DNA of 64,000 nt from Pomphorhynchus laevis (Eukaryota > Acanthocephala > Palaeacanthocephala > Echinorhynchida > Pomphorhynchidae): positions 1 to 64,000 of the forward strand of contig WNNJ02000942.1 in NCBI GenBank assembly GCA_012934845.2, written 5' to 3'. Below are positions 57,653 through 64,000 of this stretch, in pieces. A program made the position numbers and the translations under genes. The notes beneath the pieces were generated by a model. It did no database searches. It worked only from the letters and a program-made list of their open reading frames with translations, and was not told where the DNA came from. How positions within the stretch are numbered: the first letter of the stretch is position 1; each line of letters starts with the position of its first letter.

Positions 57653-57774
57653 AGTAACAATTATGACTTCATGAACGAAAAGTATAAAAATGAAAATTCT
57701 ATTGTTAGTAAACGAAAAGACTCAAATAAGCAAAACGAATCAAATAAAATCGAATGTAATAAAGCACAAAAGAG
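57653..57774 (+). CDS. Host exon candidate, charged
   Basis: 122-nt open exon with TTTAG acceptor and GTACAC donor (phase 0 in, 2 out). It encodes SNNYDFMNEKYKNENSIVSK, then RKDSNKQNESNKIECNKAQK. It can follow 54319-54433 in phase; the two together give a basic, low-complexity protein piece after a Cys-rich patch. No further exon was found before 58.1 kb. Confidence 0.4.
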
Positions 57775-58102
57775 GTACACATTTAAATTAACCTACTTTA
57801 TTTATAATTTAGTTTAGAATAGAAAGCATATAACAACACAAATATAACAACACAATATGTAGCATGAAGTCATATTACATATATGAATTTACAACTGCAT
57901 AGAGGACTAAGGCATTTATGTAGCGATATTATGACAACATGTAATGCGGAAAGGCTCAAATATAACAAATGTGAAATAAACATCAATTCACAGAATAGTA
58001 AACTCGTTAAAAAGGAATTTATTAAAGTAAAAAATATGGAGTCTTTCATTAAGTGATCATACGGATGTAAGGGTATGTTTTAAATGCAACAGAGAGCGAG
58101 CG

Positions 58103-58522
58103 ATGTGTTGTAAACAGATTACAGAAGCAAAATACTTCACATCAACTCACACAAATTTAAAATATAATATAAATGGACATACATCATGTTCCAGCAAAGG
58201 TGCTGCACATCTTGCTACGTGTACATATTGCAAAAGTCAATATGTAGGTGATACTGGATTAAGCTTAAATGGACGTTTAAATAATAGACGAAGCGGCATT
58301 AAACATAAATTAACCAAGCAGGATGCGGTTATCAATCATAGTGTTTATTTTCATGAAAAAGAAAGTTGTGATTTTGAATATGAGGTAGTAGAAGAAAATT
58401 TAGATGATAAAATACAAAGAAAACTAAGAGAGCAACGTTGGATAGATCAACTATTGACTGATACAGGTAACGGTATAAATATGGAGCATTACTTCATATG
58501 GGGCGACAAGAGACCACCATAG
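58103..58522 (+). CDS. GIY-YIG endonuclease domain of a Penelope-like element
   Basis: 139-codon open frame with ATG. It contains CSSKGAAHLATCTYCKSQYV then GDTGLSLNGRLNNRRSGIKH and later INHSVYFHEK, FEYEVVEENLDD, LREQRWIDQL and GNGINMEHYF. This is the Penelope-type EN: a CxxC next to YVG, the R of GRL, and the distal E. The first half of the GIY motif is altered (AHL). It is a different subfamily from the 55.2-kb fragment (SLNGRL vs PL.TRL). The RT that belongs to it is not attached, so the element is incomplete, but this domain looks intact. Confidence 0.65.
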   Translation: MCCKQITEAKYFTSTHTNLKYNINGHTSCSSKGAAHLATCTYCKSQYVGDTGLSLNGRLNNRRSGIKHKLTKQDAVINHSVYFHEKESCDFEYEVVEENLDDKIQRKLREQRWIDQLLTDTGNGINMEHYFIWGDKRPP

Positions 58523-58617
58523 TGATTCTAAGAAGATATTTAAGCACATATTAGTTTTTTCTTGCTTTTGACATTGTTTTATGTTTATAACATTCTTAGC
58601 TTGTTTTTTAGATTACA

Positions 58618-58650
58618 AAAGTTTAAATAAACGAAACGTTTTAGATACCT
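58618..58650 (+). ncRNA. Hammerhead-like remnant downstream of the EN frame
   Basis: GUUU-AAAU-AAAC hairpin directly followed by GAAACGUUUUAGAUA, like stem II plus GAAAC plus the minimal stem III of the 34143 motif. A CUGANGA strand is not recognisable (UUACAAAA in its place). The position, about 100 bases after the endonuclease stop, is where Penelope-like elements often carry hammerheads. Confidence 0.35.
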
Positions 58651-58762
58651 TTGATTTCGTGCCTGTGAAGAGCATCCAATCATATTGGTTATACAATAAT
58701 ATCAATTAAGTACATCAATGAAGGTCCTGTCAGACAGAGTAAATTCTGAACTGTGCTAAACT

Positions 58763-59050
58763 GTGCTCCGGGAGCTAATAAGCTTTAGTTTGATAATTGT
58801 AGATGCTGTCAGCCACCGGAGTTCGATTACATGCAGAGCAGATTTCCTTATCACTAATAGACGAGCTTATAATAACCGGCAGCACTCATCAGTAGGGCGA
58901 ACAACCAACAGTCGTTTCGGCTGCATTGTGATATATTTAAAAGGCATCTCCGAGAATTCGCTAACGTGGAAACATGGAGATGCCTTTTAAATATATCACA
59001 AGGCAGCCGAAACGACTGATGGTAGTTCACCCTACTGATGAGTGATGACG
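58763..59050. mobile_element. Family Y ribozyme repeat, head-to-head
   Basis: Left arm (minus): AUGCAGCCGAAACGACUG, CCCUACUGAUGAGUGCUGCC, UCGUCUAUUAGUGA. The right arm (plus, from 58976) repeats GGCAGCCGAAACGACUG and CCCUACUGAUGAGUG, then switches at about 59040 into family 32-kb sequence. Stem II (GUGCUGCC/GGCAGCC) pairs with the same bulge as in family Z. Stem III is ACGA/UCGU in the left arm; stem I is poor. Confidence 0.6.
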
Positions 59051-59052
59051 GC

Positions 59053-59540
59053 TACCATAACTTTGGAAGTTTGTCGTCACACATAGTAGCGACTTTGAAT
59101 ATCGCGAGAAAAATTTGGTTCTATTTCTTGGTCTGATTCAATTATATTTTGTTAAAGTATAATTCAGATTGAAACTGGGATGAACTACATCTATTTACCC
59201 AAGTGTGCGCCCAGTAATTCCATGAACTCAAACCATGCGTAATCTAACGTAAAACATAACGCTAGACACGTGTTTCGTCCTAACGGAACTCTTCAGTAGC
59301 GTAAAACTGACTAATACAAATGACACCTTAATACACACTGATACGAATCTATGTAGTTCTCTGCTAATCTAAAAATAGATTCAATTATATTTTCTTAAAG
59401 TATAATTCAGATTGAAACTGGGGCGAACTACATCTATTTACCCAAGTGTGCGCTTGGGTAATTTACCTAAGTGTGCGCTTGGGTAATTTACCTAAGTGTG
59501 CGCTGAACATTATACTTTTACACAATTGGGTGTCACAGGG
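59053..59540 (-). mobile_element. Retrozyme-like tandem, family D, 243-bp unit
   Basis: GATTCAATTATATTTT begins at 59135 and again at 59378 with the next ~75 bp conserved (AAGTATAATTCAGATTGAAA, CGAACTACATCTATTTACC), so the unit is 243 bp. The first unit holds the complete hammerhead at 59259-59302; the second is cut short at about 59455 and continues as three 25-bp repeats (CCTAAGTGTGCGCTTGGGTA). A related sequence (59053-59134) links to the 32-kb family. Non-coding. Confidence 0.75.
59259..59302 (-). ncRNA. Hammerhead ribozyme, complete type I core
   Basis: Minus strand, 44 nt: stem I ACGCUA/UAGCGU (6 of 6), CUGAAGA (fits CUGANGA), stem II GUUC-CGUUA-GGAC (4 pairs with one G-U), GAAA, loopless stem III ACAC/GUGU (4 pairs if dimeric), cleavage after GUC. 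All core positions are present. The self-complementary stem III suggests cleavage by paired copies, as known for retrozymes and newt satellite RNA. Confidence 0.8.
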
Positions 59541-59574
59541 CGGGTGTAAAAACAAATTATATATATTTTTAATT

Positions 59575-60090
59575 ATACATCAGCGGGATCGCTAAATGAC
59601 CAATATTATATTTTATAAATGAAACAACACCGCCGCCTGGGATCCTCAGAGGAACAATAAATAAAATATAGGTTTGATTATCTATATATAGAGAGTGGCA
59701 GATAGGTGTAATAGACAGTCCTGGTTGAATCAAACCTCTATTTTATTTATTGGTCCTCTGAGAATCCCAGGCGGCAGTGCTGTTTCATTTATATTATATT
59801 GGTCATTTAGTGATTCCGCTGATGTCTATTACATTGAAAAGAATTCATTGCATTGACTTTGAAAGTGCAAGCTACATCGTGCAATTAGCATATAGTGAAT
59901 TCTTTCATCTTTAATCTATATATAGTATGTTTTTCATGTGTGTAAATTGTATTGCTGCAACTGATAAGGCATCTCAAAGCTGAAACGGTACGCCGTCTTG
60001 CAGTGTAGAAGCATGAAATTCTCTTTATATATAGAGAGAGAAGCAGATAGGTTCTCTCTCTATATATAGAATCTCTCTAAATTCTCTATA
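59575..60090. mobile_element. Family G hammerhead repeat with inverted partner
   Basis: 59575-59685 (CATCAGCGGGATCGCTAAAT, GCCGCCTGGGATCCTCAGAG) is the reverse of 59733-59830 (CTCTGAGAATCCCAGGCGGC, GTGATTCCGCTGATG). The rest of the plus copy runs to about 60090 and includes the ribozyme at 59955. It ends in repeated CTCTCTATATATAG text. Confidence 0.65.
59955..60003 (+). ncRNA. Hammerhead ribozyme, family G
   Basis: Stem I CUGCAA/UUGCAG (6 of 6), core CUGAUAA (consensus CUGANGA, so G8 is A), stem II GGC-AUCUCAAA-GCU (weak), GAAA, stem III ACGG-UACG-CCGU, cleavage triplet GUC. One essential base differs, so activity is doubtful, but the architecture is complete and agrees with the copy at 33902, which has a UUCG loop. 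Confidence 0.65.
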
Positions 60091-60220
60091 TATATCAACA
60101 TATATATGTATATATACAACATATATTTACAACATACATATATGTACATACTTCGTAACAAGTAACTACAAGTAATAACAACAAGTAAGGTGAATATTCA
60201 ATGTGTTTGTTCACTTATGG

Positions 60221-60224
60221 ATAC

Positions 60225-60292
<68 letters not shown>
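60221..60292. repeat. (AT)n microsatellite
   Basis: About 70 bases of pure AT dinucleotides abutting the 3' end of the REL element; may have grown from its 3' tail. Confidence 0.95.
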
Positions 60293-60298
<6 letters not shown>

Positions 60299-63085
60299 TT
60301 TGTAATAATAACTTTATTGAAAAAGAAAAGTAAATTTTACAGAAATTAGGTTCTCGTAAACGGGCCTATAAATGAGATTTATTGTCAGGAAAGATTGGAT
60401 GTCTTCTACTTGATCGCGGCATTCGCAGACATAGTGAAGAAGACATAATTAGTCTTCGAGCACAGCGCAAAACTCGCTGTGGTGGGTTGTCATAAGATTA
60501 ATAGGTTTGGAACAGCTGGAACGTGGCGAGCGTAAGCATGCGGAAACTGATCGTGCGATTTCAAAACTGATGTCTCGTTTCATCTTTATGGCTAGATCAG
60601 GATAAGAACGCGTTGACCGATGCGTCAGTTTTGAAGCCGTGGTTTTGATTAATCTTTCCGCTTCTATGCCTATTCTTCCCGAAGTGGAGAAAATAAGAGG
60701 TATGAAAGACCCTCGTTCAACTAGCGCAATCCGTTCATTGTATTTGGCTTTCTTGCGACTCTCGTTGTATTCGAAAACAGACTCAGGCTTCCTTGATATG
60801 TTCGATTGAGCAGGTGCAGCAAATACATTAACATCAAAAAATGTTCGCTCAAATCGACTACCGTGTAGCCCGGAACAAACTATGTCAAGACGCGCGCTTG
60901 GATCACGGGTTGTTGTTAGTTCGAAAGTAATATTTTCAGGAACCTCGGTTAGCTGAGGTTCGCAAGCTACGTCGTGAGATATGCAGCTAAGATAGTGTGA
61001 GATGATGTCGCGGACTGCATTATGCCGGATCGAAGGCAAAGCACCTCGTCTACATGATAAGGAATGAGCCACACTGACTCGAGTGCCGCAAATGCAGTTG
61101 CTAACTTCAATCTTAGGATCAGTATGTCCATACCTTGCGTTCAAAGCATCCCTGAATTCGTTAGAAGAAAGATAAAAATTTTCATGCTTGAGCGGAAGCG
61201 CACTTAACCACGAAGAAGCTCCATTGCGAGCAGCATGCGCGATCAGATTACTGGTTGCGGGTATCGCTAAGATCGGAATTTTAGAGAGGCGTTCTTGGTG
61301 CGATAGTGATCGTAGTGTCTTGATTTCGCTAAGCATAGTTTTCTGCCTCTCTCTTAGGCTATCGCCACCTGAACCAGAATTATAGGTTGAAATTAGCATG
61401 TTTGAGGATTTGCGTTCAAGTGTGGCTATGGTTGCAGGGTTCGCGATACCAATACCTCCAAATTTTAAAGGAGAGCACAATATTGACTTCCAGTCTTCAT
61501 CGAGGTCCCAGGACACGAAGTTTGGGAGAAGCTGTGTGGTTAAGGTGTGTGACAGATCCGACCAGATAGTGGCTGAACAGTCGCAGGTGCGCATTATATG
61601 TGTCCACTTAAATTGGACGGAGTTGATTAATCCTGCAAAAGCGACATGCGGATCTACCTTGGCAACGTAATCGAGACGTTGCAGCATTGTGGTCCATGTA
61701 GACAGAAGTTTTGCGGTTGCTGCATTTACAAAATCGTTGGACCCGACTGGACTGCCGAGAATGATGATTCCATCGGTGGAAGTTTTTATTTCAGGGTCGG
61801 GGAGGTTCGATTGATCAATATAAAGGTGTGATAGGAGGTGAGACTTATGTGTGTTTACGAAATAGCCATACTTTGGTCCATCGGTATGAAGCACTTCCCA
61901 TACCTGTTTCAAAACGTCAGTGGTCCCAATAAAGTTGGCGTCGTCTGCATACCATTTTTGGAAGATCGACGGAACTTTGCGTTGAATTGCTTTTATCAAA
62001 GGGAGAGAGGTCAGGGCGAAGCCAGCCATCGCAATAGGATCGCCCTGGGTGAAACCTTCGGTGGAGTATAAGCTTTGACTTCCCACAATGAGTTGTGCAG
62101 GGTTTGCGTAGACATTACAAAGAGCCCGAGAAAGCGACGGGCATACGAAATCTATGTTGTGTAATGCCACCGCTCTGTTTGTTCGGTTGAAAGCATTTGA
62201 AGCATCGATTGACAAAATACAGTGGTCGTCGTGACGGTTAAACTCATCTCTAAGTGTGCTGATGGCGACTTCGATACCGTCTTTTTGAGAAGCCCCCAAT
62301 TGAACGGACCCAGCAACGTCCTGAATGTCATTGCGAACAATATCTAGAATGGCCCGGCATATAATGCGCCTGACAGTATTGCAAATACCTATGGGGCGGA
62401 TTCCTCCTGACTTTTTCTCTAAAGCAACCAGACGGCAAGCGGTGAAAGCATCTAAAGTTCCTGGAGTGAGTGGTTCTGTTGCGACGAAGATAGCAAATTT
62501 GGCAATTGCTTTGGCTAGGCTGAGTGAATTCGAATCAAAATCTGTCAGCATGTGAAGCCATGAGTGAGCATCAATTCCGGACGGACCCGAGCTTCCTTTG
62601 GTTTTGTTACTCGATCTGATAATGTGTGTTTCGTCCAGTTCATAGAACCGGCTGAGATGATGTACTTTGGATCCAGGGAACGGGGTAGTCAAGAGGGTAT
62701 CTGGATCAGCTTGATGTGCCTCGGGGTGTAAGTCTTGAAGCATTGATATTATTGAAGTGCCATCAATGATATGTTGTGGATGCAGGGCTTTTGTTTCAAT
62801 CGTGTCTTCTAGCACAGTCGAGCTGGCTCTTATTTGGCTCTTTGTTACTAGGCCTTGATAACGTTTAACCCAACTTCTCGGTGGAAAAGGCTTGTGGGAT
62901 CCGAAATTACTTTGCAGATACAAAGCTTCGTTATAAAGAGTTTCGTAATCTTTATTTTGCCAACTGACTATTCTTCGCTCGAGAGTCTTGCGAATCAGCG
63001 ATATTTTTCTGGATGGTATTCTTTGCAAAATACAGTGAGATATTCTTTGCAAAATACTTCTATTTATATAATAATAGTAGTGCAC
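60293..63085 (-). mobile_element. REL-type retroelement, long open frame
   Basis: Minus strand: an 878-codon frame, then a 3' untranslated part with AATAAA (60313-60318) and a run of A just before the (AT)n tract. The 5' side is cut by a family Z insertion at 63077-63280; element-like sequence resumes beyond it. A second copy of the same family begins at 63423 and another fragment is at 53261. Confidence 0.8.
60449..63085 (-). CDS. Reverse transcriptase with restriction-like endonuclease, 878 codons
   Basis: Motifs in order: GSSGPSGIDAHSW (164-176), CRLVALEKKSGGIRPIGI (217-234), ILSIDASNAFN with catalytic Asp (290-300), GFTQGDPIAMA (344-354), QKWYADDANFIG with the YADD pair (376-387), GSPVGS (444-449), a Cys/His cluster CIC...H...C (664-678), PSIRHNAVRDI (684-694), then the nuclease core ARLDIVCSGLHGSRFERTFF-DV (731-752), whose aspartates fit a PD-(D/E)XK REL. 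The role is target-primed reverse transcription. The frame has no internal stop, a sign of a young copy. Oddity: no ATG before residue 115. The present 5' codons come from a short repeat and the inserted family Z element, so the true start is lost or lies across the insertion. R2-superclade placement is inferred. Confidence 0.82.
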   Translation of the reverse strand: MHYYYYINRSILQRISHCILQRIPSRKISLIRKTLERRIVSWQNKDYETLYNEALYLQSNFGSHKPFPPRSWVKRYQGLVTKSQIRASSTVLEDTIETKALHPQHIIDGTSIISMLQDLHPEAHQADPDTLLTTPFPGSKVHHLSRFYELDETHIIRSSNKTKGSSGPSGIDAHSWLHMLTDFDSNSLSLAKAIAKFAIFVATEPLTPGTLDAFTACRLVALEKKSGGIRPIGICNTVRRIICRAILDIVRNDIQDVAGSVQLGASQKDGIEVAISTLRDEFNRHDDHCILSIDASNAFNRTNRAVALHNIDFVCPSLSRALCNVYANPAQLIVGSQSLYSTEGFTQGDPIAMAGFALTSLPLIKAIQRKVPSIFQKWYADDANFIGTTDVLKQVWEVLHTDGPKYGYFVNTHKSHLLSHLYIDQSNLPDPEIKTSTDGIIILGSPVGSNDFVNAATAKLLSTWTTMLQRLDYVAKVDPHVAFAGLINSVQFKWTHIMRTCDCSATIWSDLSHTLTTQLLPNFVSWDLDEDWKSILCSPLKFGGIGIANPATIATLERKSSNMLISTYNSGSGGDSLRERQKTMLSEIKTLRSLSHQERLSKIPILAIPATSNLIAHAARNGASSWLSALPLKHENFYLSSNEFRDALNARYGHTDPKIEVSNCICGTRVSVAHSLSCRRGALPSIRHNAVRDIISHYLSCISHDVACEPQLTEVPENITFELTTTRDPSARLDIVCSGLHGSRFERTFFDVNVFAAPAQSNISRKPESVFEYNESRKKAKYNERIALVERGSFIPLIFSTSGRIGIEAERLIKTTASKLTHRSTRSYPDLAIKMKRDISFEIARSVSACLRSPRSSCSKPINLMTTHHSEFCAVLED

Positions 63086-63332
63086 AGATGTGCTGAGTAA
63101 ACAACGGTCCAGGATTTCTTACGAAATACGGCATTTATACTAAATGGTGTTGCATGATAGACTGGACTTCGATTCACGACTTTCAATAACCATGTAACTT
63201 CTAGACGACCACTTCAGAATCGAAATGATGAGTACCCGGCAACACTCATCAGTAGAATGAGGTACACACTGGTCGTACAGGCAAAATACAGTGAGGTATT
63301 CTTTGCAAAATACTTCTATTTATATAATAATA
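63025..63332 (-). mobile_element. Family Z insertion flanked by 52-bp direct repeats
   Basis: 63077-63280 is a partial family Z unit (CUGAUGA strand, UGGUCGUC-UAGAAGU strand; the GAAA strand is cut off). GCAAAATACAGTGAGATATT and the following 32 bases at 63025-63076 are repeated at 63281-63332 with one change, exactly bordering the insert. This looks like a long target-site duplication. Confidence 0.7.
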
Positions 63333-63422
63333 AATAAATTTTTTTACAGTAAAGGAAATTACATACATCTTCAATAGTCATAAAATTGAAAACTAGATCG
63401 TCGTTGGAAATATACCGTGTGG
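63333..63422 (-). other. 3' untranslated part of the next REL element copy
   Basis: Continuation from the 52-bp repeat into the copy at 63423. A stretch TTTTTTTACAGTAAAGG (plus) resembles the A-rich end of the first copy. Confidence 0.4.
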
Positions 63423-64000
63423 TTAGGTGTGGTCAGGATTATTGGCCGGTCGATTTCGGGAAGAACGAAAGCCCCGAAGGCACATGGAAGCAGATCGACA
63501 TAGAGCAATACCAACGATGCGTTTTAGTCGGCAAATACAGTTCACATACGAGTTTGTGGTCGAATTCATTGATTGTAACCGAGCGATGCGTCTAATAAGT
63601 TGTAACGCGTTTTCTCCTATGCCACCCGATGCTGCGAACACAAGTGGTGTGAAACTACCTCGATCGACCAGACTTATTCTCTCTTCATATTTCGATCTTT
63701 TTCGAGTCTCGTGGTACTTGAAAGCACTAACTGTTGATGATGAGTACGAAACGGCGTGGTTGTTAAAGATGGTGACGTCAAAAAACGTCTGCTCGAATCG
63801 ACTCTCATATAATCCGCTGCAAACAACGTCGAGACGTGCTCTCTCCTCACGACATGTTGTGGATTTCTCAAACCTTACGTCATCATTGACTCGCTCCAAA
63901 ACAGGCTCGAGCCCTACTCCATTACAAACCGTGGTCAACTCTCGGGCAAATATATTTCTGACCTCGTTATAGCGTATGATCTGAAAACCACCGCGCTTAC
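63423..64000 (-). mobile_element. Second REL-type element, C-terminal part, runs off the window
   Basis: Minus-strand frame 63938-63423 reads ERARLDVVCSGLYESRFEQT, FFDVTIFNNHAVSYSS, KRSKYEERISLVDRGSFTPL and CLRGFRSSRN. It aligns with residues 730-855 of the 60449 protein but is clearly diverged, so it is a sister family member rather than a recent copy. The nuclease aspartates (ARLD, FDV) are intact. The frame probably continues beyond 64000; the part before 63938 is in another frame. Confidence 0.75.

Overview
The window is about three-quarters A+T, with spliceosomal introns, a homeobox gene, a DHHC palmitoyltransferase and several retroelement classes. It is therefore a metazoan nuclear contig; the sequence does not let me name the species. 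Host coding sequence is sparse, in short exons. Most recognisable material is mobile DNA.

Layout. 0-1.6 kb: a compact three-exon TALE-type homeobox gene (minus), overlapping the end of a 735-bp block that recurs at 12.7-13.5 kb. 3.2-4.6 kb: a ~231-bp satellite. 5.1-12.4 kb: a 1.25-kb direct duplication, one copy of which is interrupted by a 4.7-kb retroelement coding for a reverse transcriptase, a restriction-like endonuclease and, in continuation, a ubiquilin without its UBL domain. 13.5-20 kb: degraded Penelope-like and LINE remnants and one orphan exon. 21.6-37.1 kb: a ZDHHC9/14/18-like gene (plus) whose introns are filled with LINEs, foldback elements and ribozyme repeats. 39-44 kb: an RS-rich exon, a Mutator-like transposase remnant, the 3' end of a small gene and a duplicated exon. 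44.4-52 kb: foldback/MITE DNA and AT-rich sequence. 52-60 kb: an LTR-element fossil, Penelope-like RT and GIY-YIG remnants, host exon candidates and ribozyme repeats. 60.3-64 kb: a long uninterrupted RT/REL open frame and the start of a second copy.

The unifying signal is a collection of small hammerhead-ribozyme repeats (retrozyme-like), at least five sequence families, mostly at 18-38 kb and 52-63 kb. Several are in tandem or head-to-head dimers and lie near Penelope-like RT and GIY-YIG sequences, the class known to carry hammerheads. One ~380-bp family has every hammerhead core nucleotide, but the three core strands occur in an order I do not know from any described hammerhead. This and the RT-ubiquilin element bounded by a 9-bp target-site duplication are the two most unusual observations.

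All assignments come from reading the sequence; no database or folding program was used.
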